Shown: positions 40,313 to 51,329 of the stretch, in pieces
Layout: each line of letters starts with the position of its first letter
Position numbering within the stretch: the first letter of the stretch is position 1
NCBI GenBank assembly: GCA_963575745.1
Contig: CAUYUJ010002736.1
Span: 176,976 to 240,975 of the forward strand
Length of the DNA stretch: 64,000 nt
Direction: 5' to 3'
Origin: Prorocentrum cordatum
Taxonomy: Eukaryota > Sar > Dinophyceae > Prorocentrales > Prorocentraceae
Made by a program: the position numbers and the translations under genes
Notes under the pieces: model-generated
Seen by the model: the letters and a program-made list of their open reading frames with translations, nothing else
Told to the model about the DNA's origin: nothing
Databases searched by the model: none

Positions 40313-40964
40313 GAACGATGGAGGACGAAGCAGGTCCTGGGGAAGTGGTCCACTTGAGACAAAGAGTTTGTGACTGCCCAGCAGCGCCCGCCGTCGGTTT
40401 TTGGGATATCATCTGCTGGTGGGCATCGTGCCCATGATTTTTGTGGACCCACGCGGGGGTGCCAAGCTGGGGAGAGCCGCCGATCGAGACAGCAAATCCG
40501 CGAGTTGAAGTGATTTGTTATCCGAGACAGATTAGCCGTGCGAGGGCTTGTCGGTACACTTTTCGGGGAGGTCCGAGGCATGTGCGTTCGTTCCTCCGAT
40601 CGAGGTTCGACGATCCAAGTTGTTCGTCGTCTTGGGCCTGTTCTGTGCTTCCCTGTCGCCACGGCTGGATTCGCCTCGTTTCCCAGCGATGTAGCGCTGC
40701 TTCCAGGTGGTTGTCTCCACCCCTGAGCCGGCATTGTAGCCCACCCAGTCGTCTCCCCTCACGCCACTCTTCTGGTGCGCGCCGCCAATGAATCAATCCG
40801 GTTCGATATCGGTTCTGGCTGGCTCGATCTCCTTGGATTTCGATGTCCTGAGGAGCCGATGCGGCCCTGTGCGTGCTTGCATGGCGCTGCTGCGCACCTG
40901 GGCGCACCCGATCCGAGGCGGGTTTCGACGCTGGCACGATGCGGCCCGAGCCGCGGCACGTCCA
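40313..40964. other. Unassigned sequence
   Basis: Ordinary composition and no tandem repeat. It contains a short relative of the CTCGTCGCCACGGCTGGATT repeat near 40655. No gene recognised. Confidence 0.4.
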
Positions 40965-41143
40965 TACCGTCGGGGCGCTGAAGAAGCAACCCTTGTCGTT
41001 GGGGAGGAGCTCGGTGTGCCGTGATTTTTTTACAGTATGGTTTGGGTCTTCCGGATTTTTTCGATGAGAAATCGAAGATTAGTTCTTGGGATCAAGGGGC
41101 CTCGTTCCTTTTTAAGGTTCCATAGGTCAAAGCCCCGACTGTA
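40965..41143 (+). mobile_element. Family A short element, copy 4
   Basis: TA|CCGTCGGGGCGCTGAAGAAG at the left and CAAAGCCCCGACTG|TA at the right. CCA also flanks both sides (40962-40964, 41144-41146). The interior is more diverged than in the other copies. Confidence 0.78.
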
Positions 41144-41618
41144 CCATCTTTCGACCCCAAATTTGTCTGGTTCGCCTTACAAGCGTCCTGAACGTTTTTG
41201 GTTTCACGGTGTTCTACTTGGGGCTCTTGACAGGCTGAAAGCGCTAAAGCAACGCTACGATGTTTTAGTTGTTGCAGGGCCGTTGCTTTGGTGTTGTTTG
41301 GTGCGTTGCACTACGTATTCAGTCTGGAAGCGCTAACACATTGTCTGGAAACGCTACACCACCGCATCAATGTTTTTGCATTTTTAGTTTTTTTGTTGAG
41401 GCCTGACAACGCTAAACAACGGATTTCCAAGACGTCGAGCTGAAAACGCTAAAAACAACGCCCAGGCGAACCAGGCCAATGGGTGCGCGCCGCCAGTGGC
41501 CGCAGGTTGTGACCCAGAGTCGGCCAACGCCAAAGGGATAATTATGCGCGCGCTGGTCCGCGCGAGACCTCTGGGGGAGGCCCTCGGGTCAGTGGGGGGC
41601 CGCTGTTACGTTGCCACC
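41144..41618. other. Unassigned; repeated GAAAACGCTAAA-like phrases
   Basis: Between 41230 and 41460, phrases such as CTGAAAGCGCTAAAGCAACG, CTGGAAGCGCTAACA, CTGGAAACGCTACA and CTGAAAACGCTAAAAACAAC recur at irregular spacing. No gene seen. Confidence 0.5.
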
Positions 41619-41619
41619 G

Positions 41620-41758
41620 CTGGAGGAGGAGGAGGCGGAGGGAGGAGGAGGAGGAGGAGGAGGAGGAGGAGGAGGAGGAGGAGGCGGAGGAGGAGGAGGA
41701 GGCGGAGGCGGAGGGAGGAGGAGGAGGAGGAGGGAGGAGGAGGAGGAGGAGGAGGACA
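41620..41758 (+). repeat. (GGA)n microsatellite
   Basis: GGA trinucleotides with GGCGGA interruptions. Confidence 0.96.
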
Positions 41759-42620
41759 GAAGGGGCCCCACGGCGGCGTGGTGACCCTTCTGTCTGGTGG
41801 CTCCGCGGGTGCCGCCGCGCGGCTTTGAGGCTCGGGCCGTTCTCCGAGGACGTCTCGGGCGAATGGGGGCCTCCGAGGAGGCCCCAGAGCCGTGCGGTGC
41901 CGGAGATCCGCACGGCGAGCCGTGGGCGGCGTGCGTGTGCACCGTGCCGCGCCGGCGCCTCCGGAGGCGTCGATCGCCGATCACTATAAGACTGCTCGAT
42001 GATCGAGCGCTTCGTGCTTCCAGGCCAAAGGCTCGAGTCCGCGACGCCCCTTGGCGTCGCGATGATGCCGCCCCGATCTGCCAGACCGCATATGCACAGA
42101 TACGCAGGATATGTGTTGCAACGTTTGTTTCATGACCCTCTCTATACTAACAAACCCACGTTGGAACCCAAGCTCGATCTTACTTGCCCGTGTGTCGTTC
42201 AAAACGAGTTCCCCACACCCTCGATGCCCGTCCTTTTTTGTCTTCGTTCACACCCCCTTCGGAGGGATTCTTTCTCTTTGCGAGGGGCGGCGGGCTTAGG
42301 AACGGAGGAGGCGTCGTCGCTCCTTTGCCCAGGAACGGTGCACGGTCCACAGGCTGTCAGCGCTCGGGGCCGAAGAACTGTGCACCGTGCCGCGTTGGAG
42401 CGGGGCCTATGAAGTTCGAAGGAGAAAACCGCACAGACATAAATTGTTGGTGCTCCGCGCGGATTTCGTGGATCCGCGCCGGGTCCCCCTCCCTGGCGCG
42501 CGGAGCGTGCCAGGGGCGGCGCCGGAAGCGCCTACAACGCACTGAACGAATGAAACCTCCAGCTTCTGCGCACACCCCGCAGTTCCGGATAAGAGTAAGG
42601 AGGCGGCGAGGACGTCAGCT
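41759..42620. other. Unassigned sequence
   Basis: No repeat or recognisable gene. GATGATCGAGCGCTTCGTGC at 41998 starts a non-repetitive stretch of about 200 bp with no supported feature. GCACCGTGCCGCG near 41940 and 42388 is a short shared phrase. Confidence 0.4.
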
Positions 42621-42624
42621 TCGA

Positions 42625-43025
42625 TGCTCTAAAGAAGCCCGTCGCAGGCGCCTAACTTTTACAAATTATGCAGTGATCCCGCCAAAGACGCAGATTTTTT
42701 CGTTAAAGCAATGTGGGTGGGTCGCGGGTGGGTCGCGGTTGGGTCGCGGGTGGGTCGCGGGTGGGTCGCGGGTGGGGTCGCGGGTGGATCGCGGTCGGGT
42801 CGCGGGGTGAGTCGCGGGTGGGTCGCGGGTGGGTCGCGGGGTGGGTCACGGAGTGGGTCGCGGGCTGGGTCGCAGGGTGGGTCGCGGGGTTGGTCGCGAG
42901 GTGGGTCGCGGGTGGGTTGCAGGGCGGGTCGAAGGGGGACGACAACAATCAACAACAGCAACAACAACAACAACAACCACAATCACACTCACACTCATAC
43001 TGACAACAACAACAACAACAACATG
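42625..43025 (-). repeat. Inverted copy of the 3300-3880 repeat
   Basis: On the minus strand the order is (GTT)n, CATCGTCCC, many GCGACCCACCC units, then CCACATTGCTTTAACGAAAA and a GGCGCCTGCGACGGGC-like end. The same series is seen on the plus strand at 3300-3880. This shows that the GCGACCC block is part of a defined dispersed repeat and not an isolated satellite. Confidence 0.82.
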
Positions 43026-43194
43026 AACGGGCGGACAATCCTTCGTGGGAGTACATGTGCCCGCCATTGGAATTGGTGTGGGCCCTGTAAAAAGAGGAGG
43101 GGGATAACGAGGGAGAGCGGGAGGAAGGGAGGGGGAGGGACGAAGGAATATGGAAAACGCCAGGAGAGAAGGAGCGAAGAGGGGGGCGGTTGAC

Positions 43195-43198
43195 TAGA

Positions 43199-43251
<53 letters not shown>

Positions 43252-43605
43252 AGACATACAAGAGAGGTATAGAGAGAGAGAAGAAGAAACGAGAAAGAGA
43301 GAGAGAGAGAGGACAAACAAACAGAAGAAATAGCGAGGGGGGGAGGAGGCAGGAGAGGGGAGGGAGACGGGAGGAGGGAGGAAGGAGAGGGCACAGGGCA
43401 GAAAGGCATAAGGATGAGGGAAGAGAGGAGGGAGAGAGAAGGGAGGAGAGGAGGGAGGAGGGAGGAGGGAAATGGAGGAGGAACGAAGAGGGGGGCGGTT
43501 GATTAGAGGCAGAGAGAGAGAGAGGAAAAAAAAAAGTGAAAGAGAGGGAGTGAGAGAGAGAGAGAGAGAAAAGAGAGAGAGAGAGAGAGAGAAACCACCC
43601 TGGCT
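43195..43605 (+). repeat. (GA)n and purine-rich block, left copy
   Basis: GGGGGCGGTTGACTAGAAGC followed by (GA)n is repeated as GGGGGCGGTTGATTAGAGGC followed by (GA)n at about 43487. The purine block at 43330-43470 (GGAGGAGGCAGGAGAGGGGA, GGCATAAGGATGAGGGAAG) is matched at 45045-45190. Confidence 0.85.
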
Positions 43606-43606
43606 C

Positions 43607-44446
43607 ATGCCGTGCGCCGCTGGGCCCGCGCCGCCGCTCCGCCTCGTCGGGATGGACCCTGCCGGACTCGCCGCACGTGCTGACGCCGGTGGCGCGGATG
43701 CCGCGCGGCGGGGGGCCCTGGAGGCTGCCCGCGGCGCCCTCCTGGCGGCCCACGCCGCCAGTGGCCTGGCTGTGGAGGCGTCCCGCAGCGGGACGCGCCT
43801 CCTGCGAGCGGCGGAGGGCTTGCTGCGAGCGGCGGTTGCCGACCTCGCCCGCAAGCCCCGCCGCTCGACGCAGGCTGAAGCTGCCCATCCTCGAGGTGCC
43901 GAGCGTGATGGTGCCCCCGATGCTCCCGAGGCTGGCTCGGCTCCGCCAGGCGCCCCCGCGCCTCGGCGGAAACGCCGCCGCGGACGACGTCGGCGTGGTG
44001 CCGCTGTTGCATCGGCCCTCATGGAGGTGGATGGCGGTCGCGCGGCGGAGGACGAGGACTTCGACGACGCCTTCGCAGACGAGCTGCCCGTGGTGCGCGC
44101 GGCGCGGGGCGGCGGCGCGGCCGCGGCGGGCTTGGAGGCTGCGAGTGGCGTAGGGGTTCCTGCGGCCCTGCCCTCGGCCCACGGCTCGGAGGCGAAGCCC
44201 ATCCAGTTGCAGGACCCGAAGGAGCACGTGAAGCATGCAGCTAGTTGGGTGGAGCTCTGGGAACGGCTGGACGACCTCGGCGATCGCGCTGGGGTCTCGC
44301 CGCGCGACGACGTCCAGGCGTTCCTCGAGGCGGCCCTGCTGGTGTCGCTGTCCGCGAGCGAACGCGTGGTGGCGAAGGCCGACCTGGATGTGCTCAGGAC
44401 CTTCGACCGCGGCCGCCGCTCGGCGACGTCTGGCTCGTCATCCTAG
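43607..44446 (+). CDS. Possible gene: Ala-rich hypothetical protein (279 aa)
   Basis: The first ATG after the (GA)n tract is at 43607 (GGCTCATGCCG); the stop is TAG at 44444. The N-terminal 110 residues are very Ala/Arg/Gly-rich. A basic patch, RRKRRRGRRRRGA, near residue 120 could be a nuclear localisation signal. An acidic stretch, AEDEDFDDAFADE, follows. The last 75 residues look globular and helical: VKHAASWVELWERLDDLGDR, DDVQAFLEAALLVSLSASER, then a Ser-rich end. No family recognised. It may be a full small gene or the last exon of a longer one. The high GC content keeps frames open, so coding is only moderately supported. It sits between two related purine-rich blocks. Confidence 0.4.
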   Translation: MPCAAGPAPPLRLVGMDPAGLAARADAGGADAARRGALEAARGALLAAHAASGLAVEASRSGTRLLRAAEGLLRAAVADLARKPRRSTQAEAAHPRGAERDGAPDAPEAGSAPPGAPAPRRKRRRGRRRRGAAVASALMEVDGGRAAEDEDFDDAFADELPVVRAARGGGAAAAGLEAASGVGVPAALPSAHGSEAKPIQLQDPKEHVKHAASWVELWERLDDLGDRAGVSPRDDVQAFLEAALLVSLSASERVVAKADLDVLRTFDRGRRSATSGSSS

Positions 44447-44574
44447 CCCGCGCTGTGGCGCTGCTGCCCGTGGTGCTGACGTGCCTGGGCGGCTGGCGCC
44501 GTTGCGGCAGGCGGGGTGCTGCTGGCCGCGGCGCGGGGCGGGCCCCGCACTGGGCCTGGCGTGGAGCGCTGGGC

Positions 44575-44825
44575 CCTCGCGCCCTCTCCTGGGACCTCCG
44601 TGGCGTCCCCCTGCCATGGAGGCGAGGATGATTGAGGGCGGCGCAGCTCTGCTTGCGAGCTGGCCGCGCGGCCTGCTGGGCGGGCCCCTCGTGCTTCGGG
44701 CGCTGCCTGAGGCGCTATTCCGCCCTCTCCTGGGACCTCCGCGGCGCCCCCCTGCCACGGAGGCGAGGATGGAGGGCGGCGCGGCTCAGCTTGCGAGCTG
44801 GCCGTGCCGTGCGGTGGGCTCGGTC
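44575..44825 (+). repeat. Two tandem units of about 135 bp
   Basis: CTCTCCTGGGACCTCC and GGAGGCGAGGATG recur about 135 bp apart with the intervening AGCTTGCGAGCTGGCC-type sequence. The open frame across both copies follows from the duplication. Confidence 0.7.
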
Positions 44826-44929
44826 TCGCCGCCCTGAAGCCAGGCCTGCAGCCGTGAGGGCTGCGCGGCCTCGCGCGAGCGTTCGGGCGTCCGCGGTCGG
44901 CGCCGACCGACCGCGGCCGCTCCTTGGAG

Positions 44930-45195
<266 letters not shown>

Positions 45196-45439
45196 GACAT
45201 GTAAGGAAGAGCTTGAACGTCCGAGGAAGTCGTAGGCGAAAGCGCCGTTCCTGAAGGAAGTCTCGGGCGGGAGCCCACGACGGGCAGGCGATCCCCTGAC
45301 GGGCGGGTCGGGCGGGCGGGACATTCAAGCGGGATGCCTGAGTATGGCGAGAGTGCGATTCTTAAGTAGATTTTGACGGCGTTCTTGGCGCAGCGTGTTT
45401 CCTGAGCGTCGAAAGCGCGACTTTGAATACGTTGCACGG

Positions 45440-46045
45440 AAGCCACAGGCGAAAACGCAATTCCTGAATAACACGTGAGGGGTTCTCTGGCGGGAACGGG
45501 GGTCTTGATTAAATTGCGAGGAAGTCTTGGGCCAATTGCGAGGAAGTCTAGAGCGGGAGCGCCCTGAGTAAATTGTGAGGAAGTCTCAGATGGGAGCGGG
45601 GGTCCTGACTAAATTGCGAGGGAGTCACAAGCGGGAACACTGATCCTGAGTAAATTTGGAGGAAGTAGGAAGTCTCATGCGGGAGCCGTTGTCGTTGCTA
45701 TCCGGGGGGCCAGGGGCACAGTTTGAGCATCAATATTTTCCCTGTCAAAAAAACAGGGTGCGAGCGACGAGGAGCACACCTTGATTTCTTGAGAAAAAAA
45801 TAGCATGCACCGGTGATGGGGGGATCAACAATCATTATTCTTCATAAATGTGAGTTCAACCACAACAGCAGCAACAACAACGGTATCAACAACAACAACA
45901 ACCATATCAATAACAATATCAATCATATTCACAACAACTCCAACAACAGCAACGCACATAATCCTCACCACGGGTCCCCACTTCAGCCACGCACCCACAG
46001 ACAACGAATGACCGTTGGGCCCCCTCACTCTGATCCATACCGCTG
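45440..46045 (-). repeat. Inverted, diverged copy of the 2000-2700 repeat
   Basis: On the minus strand the same landmarks appear in order as at 2000-2700: a GGGGCCCAACGGTCATTCGT-type phrase, GGTGAGGATTATGTGCG, a GTT-rich tract, CATCACCGGTGCATGC, CGCACCCTGTTTTTTTGACA, and degenerate units of ACTTCCTCGCAATTTA. It shows both the dispersed nature of that repeat and how far copies normally diverge. Confidence 0.8.
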
Positions 46046-46184
46046 CCATTGCCTGGCTGCCCCCCCTGTTTGGGGCTCGTGGGAGGCCCTCGTCGCCACC
46101 ACTGCTTCCCCCTCGAAATCCTAAGCAGAAAGCGCCCCAGGAGAGGTCCGGCGGCGAGCAAGGGGGGAAATGAGACGGAGAATG

Positions 46185-46345
46185 CCTTCTCAGAAGGCGG
46201 CGGGACTCCTCGTAAGCCCTCGCGCCTGCCCCGAGAAGTTTGCTGTGTCGTCGGTGGCGGGTTCGAAAACCTTTTCAGAAGGCTGGGGGACTTCCGAGCC
46301 CTCTGTGAAGGCCTGCCTGGAGAGTTTCTCCGAAGGGTTTAGGCG
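46185..46345 (+). repeat. Dispersed AGAAGGC repeat, copy 2
   Basis: TCTCAGAAGGCGGCGGGACT, CGCGCCTGCCCCGAGAAG, GGTTCGAAAACCTTTTCAGA and CCGAGCCCTCTG are in the same order as the other two copies. Confidence 0.65.
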
Positions 46346-46354
46346 ACCCGTCCT

Positions 46355-46525
46355 CCTCCGCCTCCTCCTCCTCCTCCTCCTCCTCCTCCTCCTCCTCCCT
46401 CCTCCCTCCTCCTCCTCTCCTCCCTCCCTCCTCCTCCTCTCCTCTCCCCTCCTCCTCCTCCTCCTCCTCCTCCTCCTCTCCTCCTCCTCCTCCTCCTCCT
46501 CCTCCTCCTCCTCCTCCTCCTCGGG
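46355..46525 (+). repeat. (TCC)n microsatellite
   Basis: TCC trinucleotides with CCCTCC and CTCTCC interruptions. Confidence 0.97.
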
Positions 46526-46739
46526 TCGCCTGCGGCCCCGGGAGGGGAGCCGTGCAGGCCCGCCCCCTCTCGCTTCCCCCCCGCGCTCGCCGCCAGCCGG
46601 CGCACTGAGAGCCACCCGGGGCGCCGACGTCTCGCCGCCCTCGGCCTCGACGGGGGGCCGTGGCCGGGCGTTCCCGGGGGGCCGGCAGCTGGAGCGACCG
46701 GGGGCGGGAAGCGGGCCCTGTAGGGAAAGGGCAGGGGTC

Positions 46740-46912
46740 GGGGGTGGACAGAACCCCCAACAGTGACACGTCGATTAGTGAATTGTCCGTTTTCGGTTCT
46801 CGAGAGGGCGCCGTGGCCGTTATTTTCCAGGCTTGCGCCCGCCAGGTTTGGGCCTCAGGTCGTTTTCACTAAACCACGTTTTGCTAAAGGGGGGTCTGTC
46901 CATCCCCGACAG
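46740..46912 (+). repeat. Direct repeat of about 170 bp, left copy
   Basis: GGGGTGGACAGAA, GACACGTCGATTAG, GGTTCTCGAGAGGGCGCCG and TTTTCCAGGCTTGCGCCCG match 47410-47582 at roughly 90 percent by eye. Both copies are open in one frame (DTSISELSVFGSREGA), but nothing marks a gene. Confidence 0.8.
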
Positions 46913-47223
46913 GGGTCGGGAGCCTTGAGACTTGAGAAAGGGCAGGGCGGGCCCTGTAGGGAAAGGGCAGGAAAGGGTCAGTGCAAACGGGGGTCAGCCA
47001 GGGCGCCAGATCCTGCAGGATCCCGCGAAGACCCCCTCTGGCTGACCCGGGTCAGCGAGCCGCTCGTGGCCGCGAGGCGGCCGCGCCGATTGGCTGACCC
47101 GGGTCTGCGAAGGTCTGCGTTGCAGTTTTTTGTCCTGCATTGCAGTTTTGGGTTTCCTGCTGACCCGGGTCTGGATTGACCCGGGTCAGAAGATCCCCGG
47201 CAGGGATCGGGAGGGTGGTAATG

Positions 47224-47394
47224 TTAAGTCGAGCCTGTCCCTCTACAGGAGAAATATCTTTAAAAGTAGTCCACAAAGAAAGGTCAGTGGACGATTGGTT
47301 TGACTATTTTCGAATATGTTAGGATTTTTTCTGTGTTTTCCAAATTTTCAGTTTTCGGCCGAAATCCGCCTGTAGGGGGACGTGCCCGACCTAA
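47224..47394 (+). mobile_element. Family B short element with 8-bp target duplication, copy 2
   Basis: TTAAGTCGAGCCTGTCCCTC at the left and CCTGTAGGGGGACGTGCCCG followed by ACCTAA at the right. TGGTAATG flanks both sides (47216-47223 and 47395-47402). The T-rich interior resembles the other copies. Confidence 0.85.
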
Positions 47395-47409
47395 TGGTAA
47401 TGGGGGGTT

Positions 47410-47582
47410 GATTGGGGGTGGACAGAAACCCCACTCTGACACGTCGATTAGCGAATTGTCCGTTCTCGGTTCTCGAGAGGGCGCCGCGGCCGTCATTTTC
47501 CAGGCTTGCGCCCGCCAGGTTTGGGCCCGAGGTCGTTTTCACTGAACCACGTTTTACCAAAGGGGGTTCTGTTCATTCCCGA
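47410..47582 (+). repeat. Direct repeat of about 170 bp, right copy
   Basis: Matches 46740-46912. The family B element lies between the two copies. Confidence 0.8.
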
Positions 47583-48284
47583 AGTGACCCATGTTGAACT
47601 GTTTGTTTTGGATCCAGAAACGGCAGTTGCCGACCAATTAGGCGACCGCGTGCCATCGGGAACAAGCGCATAAGCTTTCGGTGGGGATCGCTCGACGCAA
47701 AACAGTTCATCCGTTCCACGGGGAAACAACGAAACATGCATACACCAGGGTCCCGCATACACCAGGATCCGCTTCCCTGTGCAACTGTCAGTGCAGGGCC
47801 GGAAACGCGTCGGTGTGTAGAGTTCGGTACCCTACTCACTTCGCGCTCTGTTTCGAGCCTGGGGGGGGCCCTCGTCCCCCGCACGGAACACGGGGTCGAG
47901 AGTTCCAGTCGTGATTGTTGTCACGGTGTCGTGTGTTTGGAATTGTCGTTGAATTTATCTGTAGCAGGGACCGCGTCAATGCGAATGTGCGCATACTAGT
48001 TTTTGCCGTTGTCATGTCTGCCTGTGAGCTGTTTTATGTTGAAGCGCAGACGCGTTAAATAGCTGTTCGGCCTGTTGGAAGGCGTCGACCCGGAGACTCG
48101 GATAACGGAGCGAAGGTTATGCCGAGACAGCATGAGCCATACATCCGACAGCAATAACATGTGGCTCACGACGCAGCACCCTGTTGCTCTCGATCCCTTC
48201 CTCGAGACAGGCTTGTCGTCGCGGATGGTTTCTCTGGTTGCCCTGGGCCGCTAGAGCTCACGGTCGATTCGTGTCTTGTCGACG
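47583..48284. other. Unassigned sequence
   Basis: Lower GC than the rest of the window and not repetitive. No gene or RNA recognised. Confidence 0.4.
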
Positions 48285-48405
48285 CGGCGAGGTCCCAGGC
48301 GCGGGCGTACAAGATTGAACGCCGCCAGTGGTCAAGAATTTGCCGGCATCGAACGATCCGGCTCGATTGCAAAACCGCGATCGCTCAGGGTTGAACGATC
48401 CACGC
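48285..48405 (+). repeat. Dispersed repeat with a GATCG...CGATC palindrome, copy 1
   Basis: AAGATTGAACGCCGCCAGTG and GCGATCGCTCAGGGTTGAAC followed by GATCC correspond to AAGGTTGAGCGCCGCCAGGG and GCGATCGTTCAATGCTGAAC followed by GATCC at 51065-51185. The 22-bp end is an imperfect palindrome. Confidence 0.7.
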
Positions 48406-49220
48406 GGTGTCAGAATCAACGCGCAAGTCGACACGCCACGAATTGTCAGTAACCACTGTTTTGCAGGGTGCGAGAGCAAACAAGGAAGCACTGCCCACGG
48501 TGCCTAGCGCATGCAAGCCGCGGCCAAGAGTGGTGATGGATTCCCCACCGCTGTGCCGTTGATCGTTGCTCAACGGACGACCCGTAGACGCGCTAACGGC
48601 GATGCAGGTAACGGCGATGTAGGTTTCGGTATTGTGGGAACGCGCGGCTCGTGCTATCCTACAATTCGCTGTGTCGTTTTCGTTCGACACATCCGCACAT
48701 CGGAAATGTAGGAAAGTGTGGTTCGTGATTTCCTACAGCTCGGTTTCCACCATCACCGTTAAGCAACATCGCCGTTAGCGTGGCCTTGGAGGACGTGGAA
48801 ACTCGGGGCGATTTCGTAGGCGTTCGCGCGTAAGTTGTTGGTTCCTCATGCTCTTCCCTTCCGCAGGCATGGGCGCGCAGGCCGCTCGATGACGCCGCTC
48901 TCCCCACGCGCCGCCGCCGCTCCTTCCTTGCCCTCCCCCCCCACCCTGACAGGAGCCCCGCAGCCCAGGCAAGAGCGCGACCCCCGCCAGCCCCGTGCGT
49001 CAGCCCTCCCGCGACCTCGACAAGTCTGGAGTCCTGCAGGAGACGAGATGCGCAGGGGACCCTCCAGATGACGCCGACCGTTCTCCATCGTCCAGGCCCA
49101 AGGGGGGGGTGGGGTCAGAGGCTGCAGGAAGCCTGCTGCCTGTTGCCTCGGGCCCCGGACCCCACGGTATTCGAGAGCGGGCTCGCTGCGAGCACTGCGA
49201 GCACGCTGGTAGCACCTCAG
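48406..49220. other. Unassigned sequence
   Basis: From 48590 to 48790 ACGGCGATGCAGGTAACGGC and its inverse CACCGTTAAGCAACATCGCC form a long-range inverted pair around TGTAGGAAAGTGTGGTTCGT-like halves, suggesting another small element of about 190 bp. No gene recognised. Confidence 0.45.
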
Positions 49221-49545
49221 GAAGCAGACGAGCGGGAGGAGACGGAGGATCTCGGCAAGGAAGACATGAGGCCTCCTCCCCAGACCCCCGACGTCGTGAT
49301 GCTTCCGCAACGTCGACCTTCCAGAGGTCTGGACCCCTTCCTCGGGACCAATTTCTAGTCCTGCGTCGTCTTTTGCCGGTCCAGAGGCCCAGGAATAGGG
49401 ACCGGACCCCGGGGAGGCCGACACGGGCCAATAGCTTCCCCCCTACGATTTTTCCAGGACGCGAGGGGACGTCTGGGGAGGAAGCAGACGAGCAGGAGGA
49501 GACCGAGGATCTCGGCAAGGAAGGCAGGAGGCCTCCTCCTCGTCA
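49221..49545 (+). repeat. Duplicated exon-like segment flanking a diverged family D copy
   Basis: GAAGCAGACGAGCGGGAGGA at about 49220 and GAAGCAGACGAGCAGGAGGA at about 49481 start two matching blocks of roughly 60 bp. They translate as EADEREETEDLGKE and EADEQEETEDLGKE. Between them CCCAGACCCCCGACGTCGTG and GAGGGGACGTCTGGGG mark a diverged family D copy (about 49280-49478). Confidence 0.6.
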
Positions 49546-49611
49546 CGCTATGAGCTTCCGACCCCCGCCCGGCCTCTCCTCCTCGTCACGCTATGAGCTT
49601 CCGACCCCCGC

Positions 49612-49850
49612 CCGCGAGAGCCACTTTTTTAAAGACCACCCGCCCTCAATCCGTGAAGCTCTTGCAAATGTTAAAGAAGAACGCGCGCCGCGCGAAGGCG
49701 AGAGCCACATTTTGAAAACCACCCGCCCTCAGTCCGTGAAACTCTTGCAACTCTTTAAAAAGCGAATGTGCGCCGCGCGAAGGCGAGAGCCACATGTTGA
49801 AGACCACCCGCCCTCCATATGTGAAACTGCTGCCGATTTTTAAGCTTCCG
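49612..49850 (+). repeat. Three tandem units of about 85 bp
   Basis: GAGAGCCAC recurs at about 49615, 49700 and 49786, each time followed by an ACCACCCGCCCTC phrase, a GTGAA phrase and a CGCGCCGCGCGAAGGC phrase. Confidence 0.8.
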
Positions 49851-50004
49851 AGTCATAAGTGGTGAGGAAGTCTCAGGCGAAACTCCCTGCCCGCCCCAAA
49901 ACCAGCCTCGGAGTGCGACAGGGAGAAGTTAATTATAAGGAAAGGAATGGAGGAGGAGGAGGAGGAGGAGGAGAAGGTACCCATACCGCTATCCATGCCT
50001 CGTG

Positions 50005-50130
50005 TTCCACTTTTCGGGCCTCCCGGGAGGCCCTCGTCGCCACCGCCGGATTCGCCTCGAAATCCTGGTCAGAACGCATCCTGGGAGAGGTCCGGGGAGC
50101 AGCGGTATCGGTACCTCTTGGTTTCTCCAG
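50005..50130 (+). repeat. Dispersed repeat (GGCCCTCGTCGCCACCGCCG), copy 2
   Basis: It matches 35210-35365 through GAGGCCCTCGTCGCCACCGC, CTCGAAATCCTGGTCAGAAC, GGGAGAGGTCCGGGGAGCAG and ATCGGTACCTCTTGG. Confidence 0.7.
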
Positions 50131-51064
50131 TGGAGGACTCGGGGTGTGTTATGTTGGTTGGGGCCACTTTCAGCGCGTCTCCTCCTCTCGTTTATCAACA
50201 TTTCTCCTGGCCACACCTCGACCGCGCCCATGCCTCGGGCCACTATGCGCTACCCTCCCTTCTCCTGGCCACGCCTCTCTGGCGCCCCTGAGATCGGTGC
50301 ATGTGGATAGTTGGCACTTGCTCCCTGCTTCTCTTCTCGTCGTTGGCATCGGCGACTTCTTCCTCGTCGTCCTCCTCATCGGCGGCCTCATCTTTAAGCT
50401 GGAGGAGTGGGTCTAGCGCAGATGTGTCGGCGGTGAGAGGGGCAATCGTTCATTAGTTGTGTTCATCAGTTATGTCGTATTGCTCGCATTTTTACCGAAC
50501 AATGGCGAGGGGACCCGATGTATTGCACGAACAACACCTAGTGCATATGAACAGCATTACCCTGCGACGTACCCAATTAATTGGCACTCAGGGATAATAT
50601 AAGGTGTGCCGACAATAATGTGATAGCAACACTGCAAGAGACGGTGCACGGTGGATATCCATGTTGTGCGAAATGTGCGTGGCCGACTCGCAGAACAGAG
50701 ATACACAAGGCCAGGAGGCATTGCACTGGGAAGGCGAAGCACAAGAAGAGACATCGGGGTGGAAGAACAATCAACTCAGCAGACGCAGCGAGATGATGGC
50801 GAGGTCTTTTTGGGATCTGCATGAGACCCCACTGCGTGGGATCTGTGTGTGTGTGTTTGTGTGCGTGTAGTTCCGCCAAAGCAGTCACGAAAATTGCGAA
50901 ATGGGAATGTGTCGGGAGGGAGGAAAGGCAGAAAAACAAGAGGTAGGAGGACGCCAACCTTCCAAGTAGCTCCGACCCAGGGCGCAGGATCGTTCCGTGT
51001 GCCTTCCTGGCAGTATTGGCCGCGAGCGTGCTCCATCCATATGGAAGGTTCGCTTTGTGCCGGC
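50131..51064. other. Unassigned sequence
   Basis: Non-repetitive apart from a (TG)n run at about 50846-50872. No supported gene. Confidence 0.4.
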
Positions 51065-51187
51065 GCGGCAGCGACGCCAGCGCGAGTGTTCAAGGTTGAG
51101 CGCCGCCAGGGGCTGGGGATCTCCTGCTATCGCATGATCCGCGTTGTCGGGAAGGCGCGATCGTTCAATGCTGAACGATCCATCAAA
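51065..51187 (+). repeat. Dispersed repeat with a GATCG...CGATC palindrome, copy 2
   Basis: See 48285-48405. This copy retains GCGATCGTTCAATGCTGAAC followed by GATCC. Confidence 0.7.
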
Positions 51188-51329
51188 ATCAAATGTGATC
51201 GCTTCGCTCATTCCGCCGGCCCATATTGCCTCCCCCTGTCGTTTGTCAGGGTGTTGTTGTCAACGCGGTGCGGTTGGGCGGCTGACATTTTTCGGAGGCG
51301 GTGGGTGGCGGGTCAGATGCCTCACGGAT

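Noticed and set aside
42570-42595. CCGCAGTTCCGG as a 12-mer outside the element
   Set aside because: One arm base is wrong and it is isolated, so it is treated as chance.
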